NCBI GenBank assembly: GCA_004293935.1
Contig: RDZH01000028.1
Span: 1-32,730 of the forward strand
DNA from: Alphaproteobacteria bacterium
GTDB taxonomy: Bacteria; Pseudomonadota; Alphaproteobacteria; Rickettsiales; UBA998
DNA: 32,730 nt
Direction: 5' to 3'
The notes under the pieces are model-generated. The model was not told where the DNA came from. It searched no databases and saw only the letters and a program-made list of their open reading frames with translations. Each line of letters starts with the position of its first letter. Position 1 is the first letter of the stretch. Shown here one piece after another: positions 20,647-29,461 of the stretch. Position numbers and translations under genes: made by a program.

Positions 20647-21114
20647 TTATCTTTCTTCCCCACCATCCATATGCTTGACGAAGGCTTCAAAATCCCCCTT
20701 CTCAGTGAAATCACGATAAACGGAGGCATAGCGGATATAGGCAACTTGATCAAGTGTGCGGAGTGCATCCATCACCATTTCCCCAATATGCGGGCTGGGT
20801 ACATCCGCCCCATCCGTGCCATAATGTTCTAATTCACGCACGATGCGGTTGACCGCTTGTTCTAGGGCATCCGCCTGAATGGGGCGTTTGCGTGTTGCCA
20901 TGAGCATCGAACGCATGATTTTATCCCGATCAAATGGCTTGCGCGTGCCATCACGTTTCACCACCACAAGTTCACGCAACTGGACGCGTTCTAGGGTAGT
21001 GAACCGTGCATCGCAATGTGAACAATGTCGCCGTCTTTTGATGGTTGTGCCATCTTCTGACGGACGCGAATCTTTCACTTGCGTATCATGATGACCGCAA
21101 TAGGGGCATTTCAT
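20647..21114 (-). CDS. nrdR: Transcriptional repressor NrdR
   Basis: A 155-residue regulator of ribonucleotide reductase genes. It has an N-terminal zinc ribbon with CPYC (Cys3, Cys6) and CSHC (Cys31, Cys34), then an ATP-cone domain (about 48-138) opening with LVVVKRDGTRKPFDRDKI. It senses ATP/dATP and binds NrdR boxes; none was noticed in this window. It lies 21 nt downstream of glyA on the same strand, the classical alphaproteobacterial rpiB-glyA-nrdR order. The length is standard. Confidence 0.96.
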   Translation of the reverse strand: MKCPYCGHHDTQVKDSRPSEDGTTIKRRRHCSHCDARFTTLERVQLRELVVVKRDGTRKPFDRDKIMRSMLMATRKRPIQADALEQAVNRIVRELEHYGTDGADVPSPHIGEMVMDALRTLDQVAYIRYASVYRDFTEKGDFEAFVKHMDGGEER

Positions 21115-21135
21115 GCGCCACCTCGTATATTCATG

Positions 21136-22497
21136 CTACAGATCATAGATCGGGAAACGCGCACATAAGGCACGCACCTGTTCTAGAACCTTCTGTTCAA
21201 CCGCGCTATTATCTTGAGGATTCGCCACTAAGCCATCCAAAACATCACCAATCATGTTGCCAATAGCACGGAATTCTTCTACCCCAAAGCCACGCGTTGT
21301 GCCTGCGGGTGTTCCAAGGCGTACCCCTGACGTGATGGTGGGTGGTTGTGGATCAAAAGGAATAGCGTTTTTATTGCAGGTGAGTCCCGCACGTTCCATA
21401 CTATCTGCAGCAATATTGCCTGTTAAACCTTTTGGGCGTAAATCCACCAACACAATATGGTTGTCTGTGCCACCCGTGACAATATCTACGCCACGTTCGA
21501 CTAATGTTTGCGCCAATGCACGTGCATTTTCAATCACGGCATGACCATAACGCTTGAAGGATGGTTGCAATGCTTCACCATATGCCACGGCTTTTCCTGC
21601 GATGACGTGCATCAACGGACCACCTTGAATGCCGGGGAATACCGCAGAATTAATCGCTTGTGCAAGGGTAATGTCCGCACCTGATTTTGTTTGACGCACG
21701 ACAAGCCCACCATTTTTGGCGAGAATCATACCACCACGCGGCCCGCGCAAGGTTTTGTGCGTTGTCGTTGTGACCACATCCGCAAATGGGAGTGGGGATG
21801 GGTATGATCCTGCGGCAACCAAGCCTGAAATATGCGCCATATCCACCATGAACCATGCACCGACTTTATCCGCAATCGCACGAAAACGCGCCCAATCCAC
21901 CACACGCGGATAGGCTGAAAAACCTGCAATAATCAAACGTGGCTTATGCTCAAGGGCTAGGCGTTCCACTTCTTCGTAATCGAGCAAGCCATCTTCTTGG
22001 CGCACCCCATATTGAATTGCCTTAAACCATTTGCCTGATTGATTGGGTGCAGCACCATGCGTCAAATGCCCACCAGCAGCAAGGGATTGTCCTAAAATCA
22101 CATCGCCGGGTTGCAATAAAGCGGTGAACACACCTTGATTGGCTTGCGAACCTGAATTGGGCTGCACATTGGCATAATCGCACGCATAAAGTTCTTTAGC
22201 GCGATCAATGGCTAATTGCTCCACCACATCGGCAAACTCACAACCGCCATAATAACGCTTGCCCGGATAACCTTCGGCATATTTATTGGTGAGTACCGAT
22301 CCTTGCGCTTCCATCACTGCTTTGCTGGTGATGTTCTCAGATGCAATCAGCTCAATGCCTGTGCTTTGACGCTTATATTCTTTCGTAATCGCATCAAAAA
22401 TAGCGGAGTCACGCCCACGCAATCCCGTATGGAAGAAGCCTTCTTCCGTGACGTGTGCGTGTGTGGATGGTTGATTTTTTTGTGCTGCTTGTGTCAT
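21136..22497 (-). CDS. glyA: Serine hydroxymethyltransferase
   Basis: A 453-residue PLP enzyme that interconverts serine and glycine with transfer of a one-carbon unit to tetrahydrofolate. The sequence shows [27 protein letters not shown], the PLP site [16 protein letters not shown] with Lys248, and [17 protein letters not shown] polar N-terminal extension of about 20 residues before [11 protein letters not shown] makes it somewhat longer than the E. coli enzyme. It is 22 nt downstream of rpiB and probably in one transcript with rpiB and nrdR. Glycine supply also links it to the threonine aldolase at 736-1773. Confidence 0.97.
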   Translation of the reverse strand: MTQAAQKNQPSTHAHVTEEGFFHTGLRGRDSAIFDAITKEYKRQSTGIELIASENITSKAVMEAQGSVLTNKYAEGYPGKRYYGGCEFADVVEQLAIDRAKELYACDYANVQPNSGSQANQGVFTALLQPGDVILGQSLAAGGHLTHGAAPNQSGKWFKAIQYGVRQEDGLLDYEEVERLALEHKPRLIIAGFSAYPRVVDWARFRAIADKVGAWFMVDMAHISGLVAAGSYPSPLPFADVVTTTTHKTLRGPRGGMILAKNGGLVVRQTKSGADITLAQAINSAVFPGIQGGPLMHVIAGKAVAYGEALQPSFKRYGHAVIENARALAQTLVERGVDIVTGGTDNHIVLVDLRPKGLTGNIAADSMERAGLTCNKNAIPFDPQPPTITSGVRLGTPAGTTRGFGVEEFRAIGNMIGDVLDGLVANPQDNSAVEQKVLEQVRALCARFPIYDL

Positions 22498-22519
22498 AGT
22501 CTCATATACCTTGTGATGA

Positions 22520-22951
22520 TTAACCTAATTTTTTGACGCGCTGTTCATGGCGACCGCCCTCAAATAGTGTGGTGAGAAATGTATCCACACATGCAAGGGC
22601 TAGTTCAGGGGCAATCAAACGCGCCCCTAATGCTAAGATGTTGGCATCATTATGTTCACGCGCTAAACGTGCCATGTCTACTCCTGTGCATAGAGCGGCA
22701 CGCGCCCCCGCAACACGATTCGCCGCAATCGATATACCAATGCCCGAACCGCACACTACGATACCAAGCGCGCCTTCATATTTTACGACATCACGTGCTA
22801 CGGCATAGCCATAATCAGGATAATCCACGGAGTCTTCGCTGTCTGCTCCGACATCATGCAAAATATCGGTTGTGTAATTTTGCTCGATATGGCGGATAAT
22901 GTGTTTCTTAAGTGCATAACCTGCATGATCTGAACCAACAATAATGTGCAT
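22520..22951 (-). CDS. rpiB: Ribose-5-phosphate isomerase B
   Basis: A 143-residue enzyme interconverting ribose-5-phosphate and ribulose-5-phosphate in the pentose phosphate pathway. It shows [10 protein letters not shown] at the start, the active-site Cys67 in [15 protein letters not shown], and [24 protein letters not shown] lies 6-7 nt before ATG 22951. It is the first gene of the rpiB-glyA-nrdR run, with a promoter candidate about 28 nt upstream. Confidence 0.95.
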   Translation of the reverse strand: MHIIVGSDHAGYALKKHIIRHIEQNYTTDILHDVGADSEDSVDYPDYGYAVARDVVKYEGALGIVVCGSGIGISIAANRVAGARAALCTGVDMARLAREHNDANILALGARLIAPELALACVDTFLTTLFEGGRHEQRVKKLG

Positions 22952-22978
22952 AAATTATCCTCTTTTTGTAACCACGTT

Positions 22979-23007
22979 ACTTTAGCGATATTTCCTGCAA
23001 AATCCAA
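22979..23007 (-). promoter_or_regulatory. Putative promoter of rpiB-glyA-nrdR
   Basis: On the minus strand TTGGAT, 17-nt spacer and TAAAGT, ending 27 nt before ATG 22951. Confidence 0.35.
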
Positions 23008-23029
23008 GCAGAAAACACGGTGCAGGTGC

Positions 23030-23057
23030 AAAAAAGCAAAGGCAGATTGTTGCCATG
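23030..23057 (-). terminator. Weak intrinsic terminator behind purN
   Basis: On the minus strand, just after the purN stop, GCA-T-GGCA pairs with TGCC-TT-TGC around a 6-nt loop, then TTTTTTG. The stem is short and bulged. Confidence 0.4.
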
Positions 23058-23061
23058 CTCA

Positions 23062-23649
23062 TCATCCTAAAAGTTTTTCTGCGACTTCTTTAAGTGCATA
23101 GGGATAGATGCGATGTTCGGCAGCATGGACGCGTTGTTGTAGTGCTTCTACCGTATCCCCTGCGATGATCGGCACACGCTCTTGCATGATGATTTCCCCT
23201 GCATCCATATCAGCAATCACATAATGTACCGTACATCCTGTCTCATGGCAGCCATCTTCCAACACGCGACGATGCGTATCTAGCCCTTTATAATCGGGCA
23301 ATAAGGAAGGGTGGATGTTGATCATGCGCCCTGCCCATTTTTGGGTAAAATCAGGGGTGAGCAAGCGCATAAACCCAGCCAAACATATGAGTTCAATCTC
23401 ATATTCTTTCATGATTTGATGCATGGCATCATCAAAGGCGGTGCGATTCGGGTAATCCTTATGGGAGACCGCGATGGTGGTAATCCCTGCTTCGCGGGCG
23501 CGTGTGAGACCATAGGCATCGGCTTTATTGGATAAAACAAGCACGATTTCAGCGGGAAAGCTGGTATCATTGCGTGTGGCATCAATGAGTGCCTGTAAGT
23601 TTGATCCATTTCCCGATATAAACACTGCGGTGCGAGCTTTGCATGTCAT
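23062..23649 (-). CDS. purN: Phosphoribosylglycinamide formyltransferase
   Basis: A 195-residue enzyme of de novo purine synthesis that formylates GAR from 10-formyl-tetrahydrofolate. The phosphate-binding FISGNGSNLQALID opens the protein. MINIHPSLLPDYKGLDTHRRV carries the catalytic Asn/His, and VHYVIADMDAGEII carries the catalytic Asp. The length is normal. It follows alr by 13 nt on the same strand, so the two are probably co-transcribed. Its one-carbon donor ties it to glyA nearby. purM, its frequent neighbour, is absent. Confidence 0.95.
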   Translation of the reverse strand: MTCKARTAVFISGNGSNLQALIDATRNDTSFPAEIVLVLSNKADAYGLTRAREAGITTIAVSHKDYPNRTAFDDAMHQIMKEYEIELICLAGFMRLLTPDFTQKWAGRMINIHPSLLPDYKGLDTHRRVLEDGCHETGCTVHYVIADMDAGEIIMQERVPIIAGDTVEALQQRVHAAEHRIYPYALKEVAEKLLG

Positions 23650-23662
23650 AAGCGTTCCTGTA

Positions 23663-24742
23663 TTAGTGATAGATGCGTTGTATGCGGTTGCCTAGGCTGG
23701 TGAGGACTTCATAGCCAATCGTGCCATAGATGCGCGCTACATCATCTACTGTTTGCTGTTCATCCATTAATACCACCATATGATGTTGTTCAAGAATACG
23801 CTCTGGCACATGGGTGACATCAAAGCACACCATATCCATCGTCACGCGCCCAAGCATAGGGATAGGAATGCCCCCTAAAGAGGCACGGAGATGATGGCTT
23901 GCGGTGCGGTGAATACCATCGGCATAGCCAATACCCACGGTGAGTGTGCGCATGGCGGGGCGTACTGGCGCGGTTGCGCTATATCCGATTGTACTCACCT
24001 CATCAACATCACGCACTTGTAATATGGGGGCGCAAAGCGTCACGACGGGACGCATTTTGGTGGCGGGGGAGTCATCGCATGGATTAATGCCATACAGCGC
24101 ACATCCGGGGCGTGTCATATCCCCATGATAGTCATGTGGCAAGAAATGCCCAGCAGAATTGGCATAGCAGGTGGGGATGGTGGGGAGAAGCTGTTCAATA
24201 CGCTGCATAATGCGCCGTTGCGTGATGTTCATTGCGTGATGCAGATCGGAAGCGCATGCATAATGCGTCATGATGTGCGTTGGGTTGATTGCCCTAATTT
24301 TTTCACGCAAGGCAGCATCCTCAATATACGATGGATTTAAGCCTAAACGCTGCATCCCACTATCAATGTGGACAATAGGGGCAGGGGCGTGATCATGGTG
24401 TGATTGAATCGCTAGCCATTGCTCGATTGCCTGAGGCGTATTGAGAATAGGGCGAAGATTATGCTCAAGATACGCTCTTTCTTCCCCGCGCAACACCCCT
24501 TGAAAGACATAGATACGCACATTAGGAAGTGCGGCACGTAAGGTAAGGGCTTCGTCTAAGGTGGCAACAAAAAAATCAGCGCACCCAGCGCGTGCAAGTG
24601 CCGTGCTGACTTCTGTCGCGCCCAAGCCATACGCATTTGCCTTCACCACAGCCGCCGTGCATGTGCTGCGTGTACGATCACGCAAACTCCGCCAATTATC
24701 CACAATGGCAGGGAGTGATACAGTAAGCGTCGGATGATTCAT
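23663..24742 (-). CDS. alr: Alanine racemase
   Basis: A 359-residue fold-type III PLP enzyme that makes D-alanine for peptidoglycan. The N-terminal barrel carries the PLP lysine Lys34 in AVVKANAYGLGA, and HIDSGMQRLG is the substrate-side loop. The catalytic tyrosine of the C-terminal domain is in STIGYSATAPV, followed by VGIGYADGIHR. The length is typical. It is the upstream gene of the pair alr-purN. Confidence 0.95.
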   Translation of the reverse strand: MNHPTLTVSLPAIVDNWRSLRDRTRSTCTAAVVKANAYGLGATEVSTALARAGCADFFVATLDEALTLRAALPNVRIYVFQGVLRGEERAYLEHNLRPILNTPQAIEQWLAIQSHHDHAPAPIVHIDSGMQRLGLNPSYIEDAALREKIRAINPTHIMTHYACASDLHHAMNITQRRIMQRIEQLLPTIPTCYANSAGHFLPHDYHGDMTRPGCALYGINPCDDSPATKMRPVVTLCAPILQVRDVDEVSTIGYSATAPVRPAMRTLTVGIGYADGIHRTASHHLRASLGGIPIPMLGRVTMDMVCFDVTHVPERILEQHHMVVLMDEQQTVDDVARIYGTIGYEVLTSLGNRIQRIYH

Positions 24743-24790
24743 AGGATTAATTTATAGGCTTTTTTTGATAATCTGTCTAGCGCAAAAACT

Positions 24791-24828
24791 ATGGCGTACT
24801 TAGATGCCCTTGGCGTACTTAGATGCCC
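24791..24828. repeat. Perfect 19-bp tandem duplication
   Basis: TGGCGTACTTAGATGCCCT occurs twice in direct succession (24791-24809, 24810-24828) between divergent alr and phaR. It is about 50 nt upstream of the phaR promoter candidate. It may be slippage or a doubled binding site. Confidence 0.8.
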
Positions 24829-24876
24829 TCATTGCATATAAAAAATCAAGCACCCTAACTTTTTTATATTAAGTCG

Positions 24877-24905
24877 TTGCGTGATGTATAAAAAGCTACT
24901 ATAGT
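24877..24905 (+). promoter_or_regulatory. Putative promoter of the phaR-his-lpxK operon
   Basis: TTGCGT (24877-24882), 17-nt spacer, TATAGT (24900-24905), about 51 nt before the phaR start. Confidence 0.45.
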
Positions 24906-24956
24906 CGTGCTTTCTGTGTGTTCATTTCTATAAGAAAGATAGGGTTCAAAAATTTT

Positions 24957-25514
24957 ATGGCTAAACGTGATTATCCTGTGATCATCAAGAAATATTCTAA
25001 CCGTCGGCTGTATGACACGCAAACCAGCAGCTACATCACCTTAGAAGATGTAAAAAAGATGGTGACGCAAGGTGTGGAGTTTGAGGTGCGGGATGCCAAA
25101 ACCAATGATGACCTCACACGGCAAGTTTTGGCGCAAATTATCTTTGAACAAGAGTTGAACGGCACAAATCAGATGCTTCCTGCACGATTTCTCAAGCAGA
25201 TGATTTCTCTGTATGATAATAAAGCCAGCGAGATTTTCCCCTATTATCTTGAAGGGAGTATGGAAAGTTTTATAACCAATCAAGAAAAAATCGTTGATCA
25301 TTTCCGTGACATATGGGGCAGCTATAATCCTTTGGAGCAAATAGAAGCCATTCAACGGCGTAGTGTGGAGCAGATGGAAGCATTGCAAAAACGCAATGTT
25401 GATATGATGCGTCAGGCGTTTACGTTGTTTTCACCCTTTGATGTGTTTCAAAAGGGGCAAGACACACCAGCGTCAGCAGAACAAACAAAACAAGCCAATG
25501 AAGAAGATGCATGA
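24957..25514 (+). CDS. phaR: Polyhydroxyalkanoate synthesis repressor PhaR
   Basis: A 185-residue regulator. The N-terminal DNA-binding domain is nearly diagnostic: VIIKKYSNRRLYDTQTSSYI and then LEDVKKMVTQGVEFEVRDAKTNDDLT. A PHA-accumulation repeat region follows with QIIFEQELNG and LPARFLKQMI, then a helical C-terminus rich in Gln/Glu. In relatives it binds PHB granules and represses phasin genes; no phasin or PHA synthase lies in this window. The start at 24957 gives the family N-terminus MAKRDYP; a GTG at 24918 would add 13 atypical residues. Its stop overlaps the hisA start by 4 nt (ATGA), implying translational coupling. Confidence 0.93.
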   Translation: MAKRDYPVIIKKYSNRRLYDTQTSSYITLEDVKKMVTQGVEFEVRDAKTNDDLTRQVLAQIIFEQELNGTNQMLPARFLKQMISLYDNKASEIFPYYLEGSMESFITNQEKIVDHFRDIWGSYNPLEQIEAIQRRSVEQMEALQKRNVDMMRQAFTLFSPFDVFQKGQDTPASAEQTKQANEEDA

Positions 25515-26227
25515 TTATTTATCCCGCTATCGATCTCAAATCAGGTCAATGTGTGCGCCTTTTTAAGGGGGACATGGACAAAGCCACCGTTTTTTCACAG
25601 CATCCCGCAGATCAAGCCCATAGCTTTCAAGAAGCAGGTTTTGCATGGCTGCATTTAGTCGATTTAGACGGAGCATGTGCGGGCAAAAGCATGAATACGG
25701 AATCGATTGAAGCGATTCTTGCCAAAATTACTATTCCCGTGCAGTTGGGCGGTGGGATTCGTGAACTTGCCCATATTGAGCATTGGTTGAGTCGCGGTAT
25801 TTCACGAGTGATTCTTGGTACTGTCGCAGCAAAAAATCCTGAATTAGTCAAACAAGCGTGCCGTATCTACCCTAATAAAATTGCAGTGGGGATTGATGCG
25901 CGTTGTGGTATGGTGGCGGTTGAAGGATGGGTGGATGATTCTGAATTAGAAGCCATTGAGCTTGCGAAACGCTTTGAAGATGCGGGTGTGGAAGCGATTA
26001 TCTATACCGATATTGAACGCGATGGCGCGATGCAAGGCGCGAATATCGAAGAAACCGCTATGCTTGCTCGCAGCATTTCTACGCCCGTAATTTTATCAGG
26101 TGGCGTGACAAATATGCAGGATGTTCAGATGATTAAGCGTTATGAGGCGGACGGCATTGCAGGTATGATCATCGGACGCGCTCTTTATGAAGGGACAATT
26201 CCCTATCAGGAGGCATTACGTGCTTAA
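25511..26227 (+). CDS. hisA: ProFAR isomerase (histidine biosynthesis)
   Basis: A 238-residue (beta/alpha)8-barrel enzyme that isomerises ProFAR to PRFAR. It shows [17 protein letters not shown] with the catalytic Asp8, VQLGGGIRE, and [13 protein letters not shown] with the second catalytic Asp. The half-barrel phosphate motif LSGGVTN is present. It starts inside the phaR stop (ATGA), and its end overlaps the hisF start by 8 nt. hisB and hisH, commonly upstream in alphaproteobacteria, are absent here. Confidence 0.96.
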   Translation: MIIYPAIDLKSGQCVRLFKGDMDKATVFSQHPADQAHSFQEAGFAWLHLVDLDGACAGKSMNTESIEAILAKITIPVQLGGGIRELAHIEHWLSRGISRVILGTVAAKNPELVKQACRIYPNKIAVGIDARCGMVAVEGWVDDSELEAIELAKRFEDAGVEAIIYTDIERDGAMQGANIEETAMLARSISTPVILSGGVTNMQDVQMIKRYEADGIAGMIIGRALYEGTIPYQEALRA

Positions 26228-26984
26228 ATGTCGTGTAATTCCGTGTCTTGATGTGAAGGATGGGCGCGTTGTCAAGGGTGTGAACTTTGTCAATTTACGT
26301 GACGCGGGAGACCCTGTTGAGCAAGCCGCTCTTTATGATGCGCAAGGGGCGGATGAATTATGTTTCTTAGATATTGGTGCATCGCATGAGCAACGTGGCA
26401 CGTTGTATGATATGGTGGAAGCCGTGGCGTTGCGTTGTTCTATTCCGTTTACCGTGGGTGGTGGAGTGCGCACAGTGGATGATGTTCGTCGTTTGCTTCG
26501 TGCGGGGGCGGATAAAGTCAGCATAAATACCGCTGCGGTGCATAATCCCGAATTGGTGCGTGATGCGGCACAAAAATTTGGTTCGCAATGTATTGTGATT
26601 GCCATGGATGTGCGTGCATCGGGAAATAGTCCGAGTGGCTATGAGATATTTACGCATGGCGGGCGCAATGAAACGGGCATTGATGCTGTGGCATGGGCGA
26701 AGCAAATGACAGAGTATGGCGCAGGAGAGATTCTGCTTACCTCGATGGATCGGGATGGGACGGGTGAGGGCTTTGACCTCCCTATGACCCGTACCATGAG
26801 CGATGCGGTATGTGTCCCGATTATTGCCTCAGGTGGAGTTGGAACAAAGGAACATTTTGTGGAAGGCTATCGTGACGGGCGCGCTTCAGCCTTATTGGCA
26901 GCATCCGTCTTTCATTTTGGTACGTTCGCCATTCCACAAGTGAAAGCAACTATGGCACAACATGGCGTGCCAGTACGTTTATAA
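26220..26984 (+). CDS. hisF: Imidazole glycerol phosphate synthase, cyclase subunit
   Basis: A 254-residue barrel that closes the imidazole ring from PRFAR using ammonia from HisH. It shows [22 protein letters not shown] with the catalytic Asp, [13 protein letters not shown], and [14 protein letters not shown] with the second Asp. The GTG start at 26220 is chosen: AGGAG lies 7 nt upstream and the protein then starts [11 protein letters not shown] as the family does. An ATG start at 26187 would extend it into hisA. hisH is not in the window. Confidence 0.95.
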   Translation: MLKCRVIPCLDVKDGRVVKGVNFVNLRDAGDPVEQAALYDAQGADELCFLDIGASHEQRGTLYDMVEAVALRCSIPFTVGGGVRTVDDVRRLLRAGADKVSINTAAVHNPELVRDAAQKFGSQCIVIAMDVRASGNSPSGYEIFTHGGRNETGIDAVAWAKQMTEYGAGEILLTSMDRDGTGEGFDLPMTRTMSDAVCVPIIASGGVGTKEHFVEGYRDGRASALLAASVFHFGTFAIPQVKATMAQHGVPVRL

Positions 26985-27002
26985 GAAAAAGGATAGGGAC
27001 TT

Positions 27003-27344
27003 ATGGAATCCACGTTAGATGCACTTATTGAGACGATTAGAGCGCATAAACATGGTAATCCTGATACCTCCTATGTTGCCAAGCGTTTTGCCAAAGGACG
27101 TGCGAAAATTGCGCAAAAAATTGGCGAAGAAGGTGTTGAGCTTGCTCTTGCGGTGGTGTTACAGAACAAACAAGAAATTATCTGTGAAACGGCAGATTTA
27201 TTATTTCATATCCTCATCGCGTTGGAAGAAGCAGATTTATCGTTCGATGATGTCATGGCGGAGCTGCAACAGCGTCAAGGAGTTTCGGGCATTGCCGCGA
27301 AAAAAGCGCGTTACGCACCTGTTGTCAAACCGTTAAGCGATTAA
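27003..27344 (+). CDS. hisE: Phosphoribosyl-ATP pyrophosphohydrolase
   Basis: A 113-residue all-helical MazG-like enzyme that removes pyrophosphate from PR-ATP. It shows SYVAKRFAKGRAKIAQKIGEEGVELALA with the metal-binding acidic residues and ETADLLFHILIALEEADLS. The C-terminal GVSGIAAKKAR is typical. It stands alone, not fused to HisI, as is usual in alphaproteobacteria. It follows hisF by 18 nt. Confidence 0.95.
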   Translation: MESTLDALIETIRAHKHGNPDTSYVAKRFAKGRAKIAQKIGEEGVELALAVVLQNKQEIICETADLLFHILIALEEADLSFDDVMAELQQRQGVSGIAAKKARYAPVVKPLSD

Positions 27345-27348
27345 GCTC

Positions 27349-28335
27349 ATGCGCACTCCTGCTTTTTGGCATCAAAAAGATTCATGGAACGCTCGGATGT
27401 TGCTGCCGTTTGGGGCATTATATTATGCAGCGCATCGCGTGCGAATGCGTATAACCAAGCCGTACCGCGCCCCCATTCCTGTGATTTGTGTTGGAAATTG
27501 CGTGGCAGGTGGGGCAGGAAAAACACCCATCGTTAGTGCGCTTGCGCGTATTTTGCGTGAACGCGGCGAAGTGGTGCATATTATTTCACGGGGGTATGGT
27601 GGCAGCATCACCAAAGCTATAAGGGTGCAAGCAGACATACATCATTGCGATGAGGTAGGGGATGAACCGTTATTGCTTGCGCGTAGTAGTCCTGTATGGG
27701 TAGGGCGTGATCGTCGTGCCTCTATTGAAGCAGCGCATAGGGCAGGGGCAACCATGATTGTGATGGATGATGGTTTTCAAAATCCAACCATCCATAAGGA
27801 TATATCATTCTTAGTCGTGGATGGTGGTTATGGCACGGGCAATGGACGGATGATTCCCGCAGGACCTATGCGTGAACCGTTTGCACAAGCATTAGCACGC
27901 GCCGATGTGCTGGTATTGATGGGCAAAGATGATACATTATTGATTCGCAACGTGCCGCGTGCCACCACATTACTACGCGCCGAGATTGTTCCCACCATCC
28001 CTGATATGGTGCGCGATGTGCCGCTTTTGGCGTTTGCAGGGATTGGCAGACCTGATAAATTTTTTACGATGTTGCACAAATATGCACTCAATGTACAAGA
28101 AACTGTTGCATTTTCTGATCATCACCCCTACAGTGCAGAAGAATTAATGCAATTACAGCAACGCGCACATGCATTAGGGGCAACGCTTGTCACAACAGAG
28201 AAAGACTGGGTGCGCTTAGATGCTTCGTCGCGTGCATCCATTGTAGCAATTCCTATAGAAGTGCGTACTCATCCTGATACACGCCTTACTGATATGTTAG
28301 ATGTTTTATTAGCGAATTTAGAGTATAGTTCTTAG
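27349..28335 (+). CDS. lpxK: Tetraacyldisaccharide 4'-kinase
   Basis: A 328-residue inner-membrane-associated kinase that phosphorylates the 4' position of the lipid A precursor, giving lipid IVA. The N-terminal segment includes a membrane-associating stretch MLLPFGALYYAAHRVR. The P-loop is GNCVAGGAGKTP (Walker A, residues 49-60), followed by ISRGYGG, DEVGDEPLLLA and VMDDGFQNP. The length is as in E. coli. It starts 4 nt after hisE and is followed after 3 nt by a glycosyltransferase gene. Its presence shows a lipid A outer membrane. Confidence 0.95.
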   Translation: MRTPAFWHQKDSWNARMLLPFGALYYAAHRVRMRITKPYRAPIPVICVGNCVAGGAGKTPIVSALARILRERGEVVHIISRGYGGSITKAIRVQADIHHCDEVGDEPLLLARSSPVWVGRDRRASIEAAHRAGATMIVMDDGFQNPTIHKDISFLVVDGGYGTGNGRMIPAGPMREPFAQALARADVLVLMGKDDTLLIRNVPRATTLLRAEIVPTIPDMVRDVPLLAFAGIGRPDKFFTMLHKYALNVQETVAFSDHHPYSAEELMQLQQRAHALGATLVTTEKDWVRLDASSRASIVAIPIEVRTHPDTRLTDMLDVLLANLEYSS

Positions 28336-28338
28336 AAT

Positions 28339-29385
28339 ATGTTACGTATTATCAATATCATGTTAAGCAAGGGGTCTGGGGGCATAGAGCAAGCCTCCTT
28401 GGATTATGCGATGGTGCTTCAAGATGGGCAGCATGATGTCCTCATGATTACTGATCCGCAAGCGGATGTGAATCTGCGGGCAACGCGCCTCGGCTGTGGT
28501 TTAACGCACTTGGCGCAACGTAGCAAATGGGATGTATGGGCATCGTCACGATTGCGAAAAATCATTACAGGTTTTCAAGCGGATATTATTATCACCCACG
28601 GGAATCGTGCGTTGAATTTGGTATCACGTGCGCATGTGCCGCATGTGCCTATTATTGCCGTATCCCATAATTATAGCATGAATGATCTCAATAAAGCCCA
28701 AGCGGTGTTTGCGATCACGGAGCATATGCGTGAGGAAATTTTGAAGTTTCATCCACGGATGCATCAAAAGCAATGCATCTATATGCCCAATATGGTAGCG
28801 ATTCAAGGCTTGCACGCCCGCCCAAGATGGCATCATCCGGTGCGCCTTGGGGCTATTGGACGCTTAGTTCCCAAAAAAGGTTTTGATGTATGGTTGCACG
28901 CTTTGGCATTGCTGCGTGATCAAGGCTATGCATTTGAAGCGTGGCTTGCAGGGGACGGCAAAGAGCGCGAACCGCTAGAAGCATTATGCACCTCACTAGG
29001 ATTGGATGATTGTGTCATTTTTAAGGGCTGGGTGAGTGATAATCGTGATTTTTATCAATCGATAGATGTATGCTGTGTGCCATCATTGCACGAGCCGTTT
29101 GGGATTGTCGTGATCGAGGCGATGGCGCATGGTTTGCCTTTGATTGCCACCGATAGTGAAGGACCAAGCGAGATTTTATCAGGCTTTGATTGCGCTAAAA
29201 TCGTGGAGAAAGATAATCCTGAAGCGATGGCGCAGGCATTGATTGAAGTCATCACCCATGAAGCAGAAGCGCATGATATGGGGCAACGCGCCCATGCGCA
29301 TGTTGCAGCACGTTTTTCTATGACACAATGTGCGAAGCGCATGAATGTCGCATTAGAAGAAGTGTTGCAGATGCATTTGGTGTAA
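28339..29385 (+). CDS. Glycosyltransferase family 4 (GT-B fold)
   Basis: A 348-residue retaining glycosyltransferase of the GT4 type. The N-terminal Rossmann half contains MLSKGSGGIEQASLDYAMVL, with the Gly-Gly-Ile-Glu acceptor-side loop. The C-terminal half contains RLVPKKGFDVWLHALALL and AGDGKEREPLEALC. The nucleotide-sugar-binding EX7E motif EPFGIVVIE has Glu252 and Glu260. Directly downstream of lpxK, it is likely to act on lipopolysaccharide core or another envelope glycan, but the sugar and acceptor cannot be read from sequence. A terminator hairpin follows its stop. Confidence 0.88.
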   Translation: MLRIINIMLSKGSGGIEQASLDYAMVLQDGQHDVLMITDPQADVNLRATRLGCGLTHLAQRSKWDVWASSRLRKIITGFQADIIITHGNRALNLVSRAHVPHVPIIAVSHNYSMNDLNKAQAVFAITEHMREEILKFHPRMHQKQCIYMPNMVAIQGLHARPRWHHPVRLGAIGRLVPKKGFDVWLHALALLRDQGYAFEAWLAGDGKEREPLEALCTSLGLDDCVIFKGWVSDNRDFYQSIDVCCVPSLHEPFGIVVIEAMAHGLPLIATDSEGPSEILSGFDCAKIVEKDNPEAMAQALIEVITHEAEAHDMGQRAHAHVAARFSMTQCAKRMNVALEEVLQMHLV

Positions 29386-29392
29386 TAAGTAG

Positions 29393-29421
29393 AAAATCAT
29401 TCGCAATCAGCATGATTTTTT
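29393..29421 (+). terminator. Intrinsic terminator of the phaR-his-lpxK-GT operon
   Basis: AAAATCAT (29393-29400) pairs with ATGATTTT (29412-29419) across an 11-nt loop and continues into six T in total. The stem is AT-rich and of moderate strength. Confidence 0.6.
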
Positions 29422-29461
29422 GCTAGGATAATGTCTGATTTTTTGTTCGGAGATTGCACCT

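Noticed and set aside
24918-24956. Longer GTG start for phaR
   Set aside because: It adds 13 residues not typical of the family; MAKRDYP at 24957 matches PhaR N-termini.
26187-26219. ATG start for hisF inside hisA
   Set aside because: The GTG at 26220 has AGGAG at ideal spacing and gives the family start [10 protein letters not shown].
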